From: a sulfur-oxidizing endosymbiont of Gigantopelta aegis
GTDB lineage: Bacteria; Pseudomonadota; Gammaproteobacteria; GRL18
Assembly (NCBI RefSeq): GCF_016097415.1
Contig: NZ_JAEHGE010000001.1
Coordinates: forward strand, 769,001-833,000
Length of the DNA stretch: 64,000 bases
Direction: 5' to 3'
Position numbers and translations under genes: made by a program. The first letter of the stretch is position 1. Every line of letters starts with the position of its first letter. The notes beneath the pieces are model-generated. The model had not been told where the DNA came from. It searched no databases and saw nothing but the letters and a program-made list of their open reading frames with translations. Positions 38,803-49,157 of the stretch are shown piece by piece.

Positions 38803-40392
38803 ATGTTTAAATTATCAGTACGTCAAAAAATAATTCTAGCTTTTTTTATTCCTGCGCTCACCGCTGCGGGAGTTGTAATTAGTTTTCTTTATTTCCAATT
38901 TATACTGCCTCTTAATGATACTGATGCTAGCTCTTATGTCATTCCTGATATTAATACTCATTGGGATTCATTTATGGAGTTGTCGATACTTGTTGTTTTG
39001 CTCTTCTTAGGACTTTGTTTGCCGGGGATTTATATGGTAGAAAAAATGACTAAGAAATGGGGCTCTACTCATCAATCGTTGCACTTGATGCAAAACTTTG
39101 ATGACTTGACCGGTTTGGCTAATCGACATTTATTCATCGAACGCTTTACTGATGAACTGCATCGAGCACAGCAGGATGGTAGTCGAGTTGCCTTGCTATT
39201 AATTGATCTGGATCGTTTTAAACATGTGAATGACTCATTAGGGCATGCTCTGGGTGATGCTTTACTCAAAGAAGCGGCTAGACGTTTGCAATACAATTTA
39301 GCCGAGTCAGACATCATTTCCCGTTTAGGGGGAGATGAATTTGCGGTCGTGATAGCGGATGTCCTGAATCAGGAAAGCATTGAAAATACAGTCTATAAAT
39401 TACTGGAATGTCTATCAGAGACATTTTTCTTAGGCGAACATAATGTTTTTGTGTCCGCCAGCATTGGCATTACTCTTTATCCCGATCATGGTGATAGCAG
39501 CGAGATATTAATTCGTCATGCCGATAGCGCCATGTACCGTGCTAAAGATGACGGCAGAAATGGTTTTTATTTTTACACCCTGGACATGGATGCAGAAGCA
39601 CAGGCACGTAGAATTTTAGAAAACGATCTGCATAAGGCCTTGGAAAATGGTGAATTATCCGTTCACTATCAACCGATAATGCATAGAAATAGTGATGTCA
39701 TGAGCAGTGCTGAGGCCTTAGTGCGTTGGAATCATCCACAAAAAGGACTCATCTCACCCATTGACTTTATACCCCTTGCCGAAGAGGTCGGGCTTATTTT
39801 ACCCATGGGTGAATGGATTTTACGTGAAGCTTGTAAAGAAGCGTCTGGTTGGGCAAAAATATCCACCCATGCACCCGCAGTGACGGTTAATATGTCTAGT
39901 TGTCAGTTTCAAAAACAGGATGTGCCTGCTATGGTGCAATTGGCTTTGGCAGAAACAGGCTTGGATGCACATCGCCTGATATTGGAGATCACTGAAAGTC
40001 TGCTGGTCGATGATAATAAACAAACCATGAATCAATTACAGCAAATCCGTTCGTTGGGTGTGGGTTTGTCCATTGATGATTTTGGTACTGGTTATTCTTC
40101 CTTAAGCTATTTAAAAAAATTTCCCATCAACACCCTAAAAATTGACCGCTCCTTTATTGCTGAATTGCCCAATAATAAAGAAAATGCAGCCTTGGTTGAT
40201 GCCATTCTTGCCATGGCCAAAAGCCTGCACTTAAATGTGGTAGCCGAAGGCGTTGAAGAACCTGAACAAGCGGCGTTTTTGCAGTCCAGACATTGCCAGT
40301 ATTTGCAGGGCTTTCTCTATAGCCAGCCACTGACGAAAACAGAATTTATTGAATTTTTATCCAATGAGGTAAGGCTACAAGATATCGTTTAA
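38803..40392 (+). CDS. GGDEF-EAL protein, probable c-di-GMP phosphodiesterase
   Basis: 529 aa. Two N-terminal membrane segments (residues about 9-30 and 55-80) with a short periplasmic loop. GGDEF domain with intact SRLGGDEF but no I-site Arg (AESD at that place). EAL domain with all usual residues: SAEALVRW, VNMSSC, EITESLL, IDDFGTGYSSL, LKIDRSFI, VVAEGVEE, LQGFLYSQPL; the phosphodiesterase is therefore predicted active. It may be bifunctional or use GTP binding for regulation. Single gene upstream of polA. Confidence 0.93.
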   Translation: MFKLSVRQKIILAFFIPALTAAGVVISFLYFQFILPLNDTDASSYVIPDINTHWDSFMELSILVVLLFLGLCLPGIYMVEKMTKKWGSTHQSLHLMQNFDDLTGLANRHLFIERFTDELHRAQQDGSRVALLLIDLDRFKHVNDSLGHALGDALLKEAARRLQYNLAESDIISRLGGDEFAVVIADVLNQESIENTVYKLLECLSETFFLGEHNVFVSASIGITLYPDHGDSSEILIRHADSAMYRAKDDGRNGFYFYTLDMDAEAQARRILENDLHKALENGELSVHYQPIMHRNSDVMSSAEALVRWNHPQKGLISPIDFIPLAEEVGLILPMGEWILREACKEASGWAKISTHAPAVTVNMSSCQFQKQDVPAMVQLALAETGLDAHRLILEITESLLVDDNKQTMNQLQQIRSLGVGLSIDDFGTGYSSLSYLKKFPINTLKIDRSFIAELPNNKENAALVDAILAMAKSLHLNVVAEGVEEPEQAAFLQSRHCQYLQGFLYSQPLTKTEFIEFLSNEVRLQDIV

Positions 40393-40528
40393 AACAATTG
40401 TTTAACGCCACTCTATTTATTCTGCATTAATTTTCTACAATTCGCCATTTGCTTCCCATTTGGCAGTATAATCCTAGCCCTTAAAGAAAATTAAACACTA
40501 AAATAATCATTCCAAGGATTTAAGTATT

Positions 40529-43318
40529 ATGCCCGGTTCAGTCGAAACCAAAGCCCAAACTTTGTCAGATAGCACCACCGATAAGCAATTGATTCTGGTC
40601 GATGGCTCCTCCTATCTGTACCGTGCTTTTCATGCCATGCCGGGTTTAAATAACTCCAAAGGCATGCCAACCGGGGCTGTTTATGGCGTGGTGAATATGC
40701 TCAAACGCTTGCGCAATGACTACCCTACCCAGCGTGTGGCAATGATTTTTGATGCCAAGGGCAAAACCTTCCGTGATGATATGTTTCCTGAATACAAGGC
40801 TAATCGGGCTTCCATGCCGGATGATCTACGTTGTCAGATAGAGCCATTGCATGACGTTATTCGCGCTTTGGGATTTCCCTTGATTGCCATTTCCGGGGTT
40901 GAGGCCGATGATGTAATCGGTACTTTAGCGGTACAAGCAGCCGAGCAGGGGCTTGAAGTGGTGGTGTCAACTGGTGATAAGGATATGGCGCAACTGGTGA
41001 ATGAAAAAGTGTCTTTAGTGGACACCATGAAAAATCAAGTAATGGATATTGAGGGAGTGAAGACAAAATTTGGTGTCACACCCGAGCAGATTAAAGATTA
41101 TTTATCCCTCATCGGTGATACCTCGGATAATATCCCCGGCGTGGATAAAGTGGGTCCGAAAACGGCGGTTAAATGGCTGCAACAATATGATAGTGTTGCC
41201 AATATTATTGAACATGCGGATGAATTTAAGGGCAAAGTGGGAGAAAACCTACGCAACTCTTTAGAGCAACTCAAACTGTCCTATGAATTAGTGACCATAA
41301 AACTCGATGTGGAAATGGATGAAACCGTTGAGCAGCTGATCATGGCCGAACCGGATCAGGAAAAACTCAAAGCACTCTATAGTGAGCTAGAATTTAAAAG
41401 CTGGTTATCACAAATACTCAGCAAAGAATTTGTTGGCACCCAACAGGATATGCTGGATGATGCTGACAGTGATAGCGTACAAAATAGTGTTAAGGGAGAT
41501 TATACCTGTATTACTGATTGGGACACCTTTGCGCTTTGGGAACAGCAATTACAACAGGCTGAACTCATTGCCTTTGATACAGAAACCACCTCATTGGATT
41601 ATATGCAAGCAGAAATCGTCGGCGTTTCCTTTGCCGTAGAGACAGGAAAAGCGGCTTATATTCCGCTGATCCACAAAGATGTCGAAGCCCCCGAACAACT
41701 CGATCGCAGTGAAGTGCTTGCCCGTTTAAAGCCCTTACTTGAAGACCCAGATAAACTCAAAGTAGGTCAGAACCTGAAATACGATCGCAATGTTTTGCTC
41801 AATCATGGCATCGACTTGCAAGGCATTGCCTTTGATACCATGCTAGAGTCCTATGTGTTGGATAGCACCGCTACCCGCCATAATATGGATGCCTTAGCAC
41901 TAAAATATCTCAGTTATCAAACCACAAAATATGAAGACATTGCTGGCAAAGGCGTCAAACAACTGCGTTTTGATGATGTGCCTGTTGCCCAAGCCGCACC
42001 CTATGCCGCAGAAGATGCCGATATTACCCTGCGATTACATGAGACTTTGTGGCCAAAATTACAAGCACAAGAAGGCCTGAAAAGTTTGTTTTGTGAAGTC
42101 GAATTACCGCTGCTGAAGGTCTTGTCTCATATTGAACGCAATGGTGTGTTGATTGATGCCGACTTATTGCACCAACAAAGTCAGGACATTGCTGAACAAC
42201 TTAAGAAAATTGAAACAGCAGCCTTTGAACTGGCGGGTGATGCCTTTAATATGGCCTCGCCGAAACAAATTCAGCACATTTTATTTGAAAAAATGGCGCT
42301 ACCGATCATCTCCAAAACCCCTAAAGGACAGCCATCGACAGCAGAATCTGTCTTACAAGAGCTGGCCTTAGATTATCCCATGCCCAAGTTGATTCTAGAG
42401 CATCGTTCATTAGCCAAATTGAAATCAACCTATACTGACAAATTACCCAAGCAGATTGATAGCAATAGTGGTCGGGTGCATACCTCCTATAATCAAGCTG
42501 TTGCCGTGACGGGTCGATTATCATCCACTGAACCTAATTTGCAGAATATTCCCATCCGCACCGCACAAGGCCGTCAAGTGCGACAGGCTTTTATTGCTCC
42601 CCAAGGTAAAAAAATAGTGGCGGCTGATTATTCGCAAATTGAATTACGCATCATGGCACATTTATCACAGGATAAGGGCTTATTAAGCGCTTTTGAACAA
42701 GGACTTGACGTACATAAAGCCACCGCCGCTGAAGTCTTTGGTGTCGATTTAGAAAGCGTCAGCACCGAACAGCGCCGCAGTGCCAAGGCTATTAACTTTG
42801 GTCTGATTTATGGCATGTCTGCTTTTGGCCTAGCAAAACAACTCGATATCACCCGTAAGGATGCTCAGGGTTATATCGACTTATATTTTGCGCGTTATCC
42901 CGGTGTTAAAGACTATATGGATAGAATGCGTGAACTCGCCAAGGAACAAGGCTTTGTGGAAACCGTGTTTGGGCGCCGATTATATATTCCAGAAATCAAC
43001 TCCCGCAATGGACAGCGCCGTCAATACGCCGAGCGCACCGCCATCAATGCACCCATGCAAGGCAGTGCTGCCGATATTATTAAACGCGCCATGTTTGCTA
43101 TGTATCAATGGCTGATGACCGAGGCGATTCCGGGACAGCCTTTTGATGGCGTATTGATGACTATGCAAGTACATGATGAACTGGTTTTTGAAGTGCCGGA
43201 AGATTTACTGGATAGTGCTGTGGCAAAAATAACAGGCATTATGAGTGATGCAGCAGAGTTGGCTGTGCCATTAATTGTCGAAGCAGGTATTGGTGATAAT
43301 TGGGATGAAGCGCATTAA
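40529..43318 (+). CDS. polA: DNA polymerase I
   Basis: 929 aa, full length. N-terminal 5' nuclease domain (LVDGSSYLYRAFHA, VEADDVIGTLA, GDTSDNIPGV). Then the proofreading 3'-5' exonuclease with FDTETTSLDYMQ and DADITLRLHE (DEDD residues retained). Polymerase motifs A (ADYSQIELRIMAHLS), B (RRSAKAINFGLIYGMS) and C (MQVHDELVFEVP). Okazaki fragment processing and repair. Intact. Confidence 0.97.
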   Translation: MPGSVETKAQTLSDSTTDKQLILVDGSSYLYRAFHAMPGLNNSKGMPTGAVYGVVNMLKRLRNDYPTQRVAMIFDAKGKTFRDDMFPEYKANRASMPDDLRCQIEPLHDVIRALGFPLIAISGVEADDVIGTLAVQAAEQGLEVVVSTGDKDMAQLVNEKVSLVDTMKNQVMDIEGVKTKFGVTPEQIKDYLSLIGDTSDNIPGVDKVGPKTAVKWLQQYDSVANIIEHADEFKGKVGENLRNSLEQLKLSYELVTIKLDVEMDETVEQLIMAEPDQEKLKALYSELEFKSWLSQILSKEFVGTQQDMLDDADSDSVQNSVKGDYTCITDWDTFALWEQQLQQAELIAFDTETTSLDYMQAEIVGVSFAVETGKAAYIPLIHKDVEAPEQLDRSEVLARLKPLLEDPDKLKVGQNLKYDRNVLLNHGIDLQGIAFDTMLESYVLDSTATRHNMDALALKYLSYQTTKYEDIAGKGVKQLRFDDVPVAQAAPYAAEDADITLRLHETLWPKLQAQEGLKSLFCEVELPLLKVLSHIERNGVLIDADLLHQQSQDIAEQLKKIETAAFELAGDAFNMASPKQIQHILFEKMALPIISKTPKGQPSTAESVLQELALDYPMPKLILEHRSLAKLKSTYTDKLPKQIDSNSGRVHTSYNQAVAVTGRLSSTEPNLQNIPIRTAQGRQVRQAFIAPQGKKIVAADYSQIELRIMAHLSQDKGLLSAFEQGLDVHKATAAEVFGVDLESVSTEQRRSAKAINFGLIYGMSAFGLAKQLDITRKDAQGYIDLYFARYPGVKDYMDRMRELAKEQGFVETVFGRRLYIPEINSRNGQRRQYAERTAINAPMQGSAADIIKRAMFAMYQWLMTEAIPGQPFDGVLMTMQVHDELVFEVPEDLLDSAVAKITGIMSDAAELAVPLIVEAGIGDNWDEAH

Positions 43319-43340
43319 TATATGATGTGTAGAGGTAGGG

Positions 43341-43374
43341 TGCTGCTGAGGTACGAAGCGCAGCATCAGCAGCA
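43341..43374 (+). repeat. Hairpin downstream of polA
   Basis: TGCTGCTGA and TCAGCAGCA pair perfectly (9 bp) around a 16-base loop, beginning beside GTAGGGTG, the same octamer as in the inverted-repeat element at 27041. No T run follows, so it is more likely a repeat element than a standard terminator. Confidence 0.4.
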
Positions 43375-43430
43375 TAAACTGAATATCAAAGTGAGTATTT
43401 AACCAGAATTCAGGTTAATTAACCTCCTGC

Positions 43431-43778
43431 CTACTGAAGTTGAAACTCATCAGCTACTTCATCCCAAACAAAAACACTTCCTATTGCTTGTCTACCCGCA
43501 GCAGGTGGATTGTTTTCCATCTCTTGCATCAGTCCGGCAACGGTTTGTTGTGATGACATATTAAAATCAGCCGGGTTAACATACTCCTCATAGCTTGCAT
43601 TCCAGACTTCTTTGCCAGTGTCGGCAATATATTGAGGAGTTTGTGTTTGTATCATGACCTCGGCGATGGGAAAGACATCACCGATGTCGGGGTCGCCATA
43701 AACAGCGTCAGATTCAGCATTGGCATTAAATGCAATTGTGATGCTGGCGGCGAAAAGTAAAGTTGTTAAAGTTTTCAT
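43431..43778 (-). CDS. Small exported protein, unknown function
   Basis: 115 aa with a clear signal peptide (KTLTTLLFAASITIAFNANA). The mature part is acidic, contains no Cys, and has no domain I recognise (DIGDVFPIAEVMIQTQTPQYI). Single gene on the minus strand between polA and the DUF4123 gene. Periplasmic location is inferred from the signal. Confidence 0.6.
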   Translation of the reverse strand: MKTLTTLLFAASITIAFNANAESDAVYGDPDIGDVFPIAEVMIQTQTPQYIADTGKEVWNASYEEYVNPADFNMSSQQTVAGLMQEMENNPPAAGRQAIGSVFVWDEVADEFQLQ

Positions 43779-43990
43779 GATATTATCCTTTGCTTAGATT
43801 GTGTGGTTAGAATGTCTTAATCTTTTTTAATTAAGTATGAATCTAGTTTAAGGAAAGTTTGTCGCTTCGTCTGTGCGTAATGATACGTGTCGGCTTTCGG
43901 TTTTTACTTAAAAGGCAGATAGACAAGAAAGCAATAATTTTATAAAATAGCCGTCACTGAGACAAAAGAACACTTTATTAAGGATAATGG

Positions 43991-45085
43991 ATGTTCATCA
44001 TGGAAGAAGACAAACGTCAGCAGGATGCTGAATGCAACGACACCGATTCTGATCTGGCATTACGCCCCCAAATACAGCAATTGCAGCAGTTACAACAGTT
44101 TGCCCAAAATTTGATGGCAAAAAACCTCTATATTTTGTTCAATTCAGCGAATCATCCAGAACTACCGCAACAATATTACAGCTTAGATCCCGAGCAACAA
44201 TATACCGGCTTATTACAAGAAATACTGGAAGGCTATAACGAACAATCTATTCCCGTTATGCCCTATCTCGTGCAAATAACCCCCGAAAACATTGCCGATA
44301 ACCAATTTATTCACTGGCTGTTCAGTACACCCGAAGCACAGTCCAGTTTTTTTGTTCTGAGCAGTGATTTTAATCTGGAAGAAGTGGCCGGACATTGGGA
44401 TAGCATTGCCCTGGCTTACAATAGCCATCAGCAAAGCGTGATATTAAGGCTCTTTGACGGTCGAATTGGCCAACAATTTTTTCCTCAAATCAGCCAGGCT
44501 GATAAACAAGCTCTGATGGGGCCATGTCGAACACTGTGGTTTCCCAATGCAACTGAGAACGAAGAAGCACTGCAAATAGACAATACGGCAGATTGGCTAC
44601 AGTCACAAAATCAGTCACAACAACAAGCACAACAACAAGCCCCCTGGTTTCATCTCACTGAGCAACATGAACAATTATTAGCCGGTGAGGAGGATTCCAG
44701 CCTGACTTATAACCTGACCTTGTATTTATGGGACAAGCATCCACAAAGTTTGTCGCAATATCCGCTAGAATCCATTGACCCGCTAATTGCTCTAGGGCTC
44801 AAAAAAGCGCAGGCTTTGGGTTTTCGCCTGACATCCAGCATTTGTCAGTGTGTTGCACTGTTTTTTGATTATTCACCTAGTTTCTATCGGCATGAAGCCA
44901 TCAGCGCATTGTGGCTAAAAGAAGGGGCAAAAAATATTGACTCAGATTCCTCGGATGAACATACACAATTACTCATGCTCAGCGAAAAAATAACTGATCT
45001 GCAATGGCAACAAATCGCACAACATAAAGACATGGATGATTGGCTTGATATGCCGGAAAAACCCATTGCCAGCATACAGACATAA
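43991..45085 (+). CDS. DUF4123-family protein, likely type VI effector adaptor
   Basis: 364 aa. The N-terminal half matches DUF4123 (NLYILFNSANHPELPQQYY, the IHWLFSTPEAQSSFFVLSSDF block, VILRLFDGRIGQQFFPQIS). DUF4123 proteins are chaperones that load effectors onto VgrG spikes of the type VI secretion system. It is followed 58 bases later by an RHS-type gene, the usual adaptor-effector order. AAGGA six bases before the ATG supports the start. No vgrG or other T6SS gene is in the window. Confidence 0.8.
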   Translation: MFIMEEDKRQQDAECNDTDSDLALRPQIQQLQQLQQFAQNLMAKNLYILFNSANHPELPQQYYSLDPEQQYTGLLQEILEGYNEQSIPVMPYLVQITPENIADNQFIHWLFSTPEAQSSFFVLSSDFNLEEVAGHWDSIALAYNSHQQSVILRLFDGRIGQQFFPQISQADKQALMGPCRTLWFPNATENEEALQIDNTADWLQSQNQSQQQAQQQAPWFHLTEQHEQLLAGEEDSSLTYNLTLYLWDKHPQSLSQYPLESIDPLIALGLKKAQALGFRLTSSICQCVALFFDYSPSFYRHEAISALWLKEGAKNIDSDSSDEHTQLLMLSEKITDLQWQQIAQHKDMDDWLDMPEKPIASIQT

Positions 45086-45143
45086 CCATTAAAACAAATA
45101 AGCAAAACAAATAAAAAAACTAGCAACTGATTAAGGATGATCA

Positions 45144-47161
45144 ATGGCTTCTCTCGAAAGTACTGCACTATCAACATCAACAAAACCTAGCGCACTGAAT
45201 AAAATGTCAGAGGCGCTGGCTCAGGCGCGTCGCGAAGGCGAGCCGACAGGTATAAAATGCCGTCCACAGACGCATTTTATCGAGTTGCAATACCGCTATG
45301 ATGATATCGATAAAACCCCCGCTTCCCAAGTTCCCTATACCCTGACGTTTGCCGATAAAAGTACCCGTAGCGGTATTCTTGATGCTCAGGGCTATGTTCT
45401 AGAAGATGCTGTGCCAGTCGGACCGGTGAAGGTTCAATACGGTGACCCATCACAGGATGATGCTGAAGCTGACAAACTGCGTGCCGATTTTAAAAAATCA
45501 CTGGATAAATTTATTCTGCAAATGCAGAACGACAAAAAATTTCAGGACATGGTTTGGGAAGAATTAGCCTGGTGGGAAAAAGGTCTGGTGAAAACCGGTG
45601 CTTTTATGACGGGTGTGGGTGAGGGCGCAGAAAGCATTGCTGAAATGGCTGGTGCGGTCGGGAGTTTTTTAGCCAAAGCCGGTGTTGAATATGCTGATTT
45701 AATGCAATGTTTGGCCACTGGTGACTACAATGAGTTGGAACGTAAGATGAAAGCCGCCCGTGCGCAGGGTGAAAATACTTATGAAGAAGCCAGTGAAGCT
45801 TCTGAAAACCTGATTTTATTACTCAGTGATGACGTGGTACGCCAAGCTTTATTGGATTTCCCAGAGCGCTATTGGGATGCCTTATCAACAGTAGAAGGCA
45901 CGCGCATGGTCGGTGGGGCTGCTTTTGAAATTGTTCTGGGCATACTTCTAGCCGCTGCAACTGGCGGAGCGGGTGCGGTTGCAATGGGTGCGTCTATGGT
46001 TGCTCGACTGGGCTACCATGCTAAAAAAGCCGTCTCTATCTTAGGTAAACTTATGGTGGTGCTGAAAAAAGTACGCACCAAGAAAGCCTACAATGCAGTA
46101 ACCAATCGTAAAAATACCCATATTATCCGCAAGCCCAACAGTGCCGGCAGTACCGCTACTGCGGGCGCATTACCCAATAACAAGAAAACCCCCAGTGTGA
46201 AAGAAACCGCCACCAGTGGTGAGCCTATTAGTTTGGTCACGGGCGAAGAATTATTACAACAAATAGATTTCACCCTAACGGGGCCTCTATTATTTGACTG
46301 GTCACGCACCTATCGTACCAGTAACCCCTTTGATGTGGGCTTGGGACATGGTTGGACGCATCCGCTGATTGGTTGGTTGAGTCGTGACTGGCGATCAATT
46401 TATTATCACGATCAGGAAGGCAGAAAAATCCCCTTTCCGATCCCACAAAAAGGACAATATAGTACCAACACCATTGAACAGATCCGTTTGACGGCACAGG
46501 AAGATGGTCAATACCGCTTACAATTCCTCAAAGATGAACAACCCGATCGACTCTTTAAACTGATCAATAAACAATATCGCCTACAAGCCCTACAAGATCG
46601 TCTTGGCAATACCTTGCAATGTTTACACAATGATCATGGGCAAATTATTCAATTGCTTGGTGACTGGGGCAAGGGCTTACGTTTTCATTATCATGGTAAG
46701 CATATTATTCAAATTGATGCCTTGAGCTTGAAGGGAAGTGCGTCACCTAAGTCCTTAAAAAATAACAATGAACAATTTGTCAGCATCCGACAAGTCAGTT
46801 ATCAATACGACCAAAATAATGACCTGATTGCTGTCAGTGATGCCGCTGATCACAAAGAACAATTTGCCTATAACAATCACATCATTATTCAACGCACCTT
46901 AAAAAGTGGCTTTAATTTTTACTTTGAATGGGATCAACATACCATTGATGCAAAATGTTTACATCAATGGGGTGATAATGGCATTTATGACTACCGTTTT
47001 GAATGGGAGGATGATAAACAGCTTTCCCGTACCATTGATTCAAATGGTGGCGTGTTGACGACGCATTATAATGAACAGGGCTTGGTAGTCAAAGAAATCG
47101 ATCCCGAAGGTGGTGAAACGCACTACGAATACAATGAGCAAGGCTTGCTCAGTAAAAGTAT
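45144..47161 (+). pseudogene. RHS-family polymorphic toxin, truncated by IS3-Y copy 2
   Basis: 672 codons remain before the IS. N-terminal part (about 1-130) unknown; a hydrophobic glycine/alanine-rich segment (about 255-290; VGGAAFEIVLGILLAAATGG) may be a membrane-active or chaperone-protected region. A DUF6531-type start of the RHS shell follows (SGEPISLVTGEELLQQIDFTL, then RTYRTSNPFDVGLGHGW), and YD-type repeats (QVSYQYDQNNDLIAV, THYNEQGLVVKEIDPEGG) continue to the IS. The core-associated region and the toxin C-terminus are missing, and the far side of the IS does not continue it. No immunity gene follows. Confidence 0.85.
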
Positions 47162-47227
47162 TAATGTGGCTATACTTAACCGGACACACAACTTAAAATA
47201 ACTAAAAGATAAAAAGTGTGACCTAAA

Positions 47228-47533
47228 ATGAATGATCAAACAAAAAACCGAATAAAAGCTATACATCAGAATTTAAAGAATCAGCTGTCAAATTAGCTAA
47301 TGAGACGGATCAACCCGTTTCTCAGACTGCCAGGGAGCTAGGTGTTAATGTAAATACTCTACATACCTGGATCAGTAAATATTCCAAACCGGTGAAGACG
47401 GTAGCCAATAGAAGTGATGAACACATTTATGATGAAGTAAAACGTCTGAAAAAGAATTGGCAAAAGTGATTCAGGAGCGTGATTTATTAAAAAGGCCACA
47501 GCGTACTTTGCAAGGGAAACTTTGTGAAGTACG
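47228..47533 (+). pseudogene. IS3-Y OrfA, frameshifted (copy 2)
   Basis: Same HTH protein as at 7551, but the early A run after AACC-side codons is six instead of seven, and the run before GAATTGGC is one short. Both shifts break the frame. Otherwise nearly identical to copy 1. Confidence 0.7.
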
Positions 47534-48387
47534 CATGGATAACTGATCAGGCTAAAGATTACCCGGTAACGATTCTGTGCCGTTTTATGGATGTTTCCCG
47601 TAGTTGCTATTATGATTGGGTTAGCTCTCCTAAAACGGATAGAGAGAAAGAAAATGAAGCGCTTACTGAGCAGCTAAAAAACTGTTTGAAGACAGTCGCA
47701 AGACTTATGGAACCCGTCGTCTTAAAAAGAAAACTGGCTGAAAAAGGCGTTCATATAAGCCGCCGGAGAATTGGTCGATTAATGAAAAAAGCCGGTTTGT
47801 TTTGTAAAACGAAGAGACGCTTTAAAGCGACGACTAATTCCAAGCATAATAAGCGTATATCTCCAAATTTACTGGAAAGAGAGTTTACTGTCTCTCAACC
47901 TGATCGCTACTATGTGGGTGATATTACCTATATTGCCACCAAGGAAGGCTGGTTATATTTAGCGGTTGTCATTGACTTATTCTCTAGGCAAATTGTTGGC
48001 TGGTCGATGGATGAGCGAATGAAAGCCAAGCTAGTCAATGATGCTTTACTGATGGCCATATGGAAGCGTAAACCAATGGATGGATTGCTTTGGCATACTG
48101 ACCGAGGTAGCCAATATGCCTCTGATAGTCATAGAAAAATATTGTCGGATCATAACATAATTCAGTCTATGAGCCGCAAAGGAAATTGCTGGGACAATGC
48201 TGTATCAGAGAGCTTCTTTCATAGTTTGAAAACTGAATTGACGCACCATTGTCGATTCAAAACCAGAGTAGAAGCAAAGCAGGCAATATTTGAATATATT
48301 GAGGTATTTTATAATCGGGAGCGACTTCATTCGGCTAATGATTATTTGTCACCAGTCGATTATGAAATACAGCAGGAAATAGCTTAA
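47524..48387 (+). CDS. IS3-Y OrfB transposase (copy 2, single open frame)
   Basis: 287 aa, GTG start. DDE residues are in [22 protein letters not shown] and [11 protein letters not shown]. However, residues about 52-70 ([15 protein letters not shown]) are in the wrong frame compared with IS3 relatives; a compensating pair of A-run differences flanks them (the true frame reads [14 protein letters not shown]). So even this copy may be inactive, or those runs may be miscalled. Confidence 0.8.
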   Translation: MKYAWITDQAKDYPVTILCRFMDVSRSCYYDWVSSPKTDREKENEALTEQLKNCLKTVARLMEPVVLKRKLAEKGVHISRRRIGRLMKKAGLFCKTKRRFKATTNSKHNKRISPNLLEREFTVSQPDRYYVGDITYIATKEGWLYLAVVIDLFSRQIVGWSMDERMKAKLVNDALLMAIWKRKPMDGLLWHTDRGSQYASDSHRKILSDHNIIQSMSRKGNCWDNAVSESFFHSLKTELTHHCRFKTRVEAKQAIFEYIEVFYNRERLHSANDYLSPVDYEIQQEIA

Positions 48388-48431
48388 ATCGATTGATTGA
48401 AGAGGGGTAAAAGGCGACATAAATGCCGCCC

Positions 48432-48554
48432 ATTACCGTTGACGGCCATCGGCTCCTCAGCCTGTGCCGTGAAGATATTGTAACAGGATCATTACCGTTG
48501 TGAAAATACCTTGGGTGAATGGAACGGCTCTATCGTTCCAGAGGGCAAAGCCCT
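48432..48554 (+). ncRNA. Candidate structured RNA module downstream of IS3-Y OrfB (copy 2)
   Basis: Identical to the module at 8759-8881, with the same three stems and the two ATTACCGTTG repeats. See that entry for pairing. Its retention in both full-length Y copies is expected from recent transposition, so it adds no independent conservation evidence. Confidence 0.5.
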
Positions 48555-48678
48555 TTCTCTTCATCTGTTTAAAGTTAACATGAGAAACTAAAATGATAGG
48601 AAATACAAAATGACAAAAATCACTTGAAACAGCCAAAAAAATATTTAGAAAACTGTCCGGAAAAGTGTTGACACATCA

Positions 48679-49157
48679 GTAATCGGTGGAACGAATAAGC
48701 ATTGCTGGAATATTAACAGGATCCTCATCAGGAATGGTTTCTATTTTAGTTTTGCTAGAAAGCGATTGGCCCGAATTTAAAATCATTGCGGATAAATCGG
48801 TACATGATTTCAGTAGCCCGCATGAATAAGTGTAAGGAGTCATATTTTTATAACTTGCACCAAGGATCTCACCATCGGAATCATAAACCGTTGCATACCG
48901 CTCTAATTTAAGATTTCCCCGGTGTTGCTGATCTTGTCAGCGATAATAAGTGAATTACCATTAATAAAAGTGTCATCTGGTTGTAGAAGAAAAATAACTT
49001 GCATCGACACTCGCCAATTATCACCTTTAGGTTCACCAATCTCTCGAATCATCTTTTGTAAAAATCCCATACTATTGACGAAACTTTCAGATGCCTTATT
49101 TTTTATGGGTGTAGTTCCTTTAAAACGACAAAATTCATTACCCAAAGTTGTTAACCT
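48679..49157 (-). pseudogene. Unknown gene fragment, frameshifted and cut by IS3-Y
   Basis: On the minus strand: EFCRFKGTTPIKNKASESF, then WRVSMQVIFLLQPDDTFING to a stop at 48903; another frame continues LERYATVYDSDGEILGASYK, then PVNIPAMLIRSTD, where the IS begins. A one-base shift near 48912 explains the break. I do not recognise the family. Its N-terminus abuts the ISKra4-type remnant, so both ends are unreliable. Confidence 0.5.

Larger units (their letters stand above)
47162..48678 (+). mobile_element. IS3-Y, copy 2
   Basis: 1517 bp, same ends as copy 1 (TAATGTGGCT, ACACATCA). Flanking triplets differ (TAT left, GTA right), so no target duplication remains; the two flanks were probably joined by recombination or deletion. 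orfB is one open frame here, whereas orfA is broken by a one-base A-run difference. Contains the structured module at 48432-48554. Confidence 0.9.
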
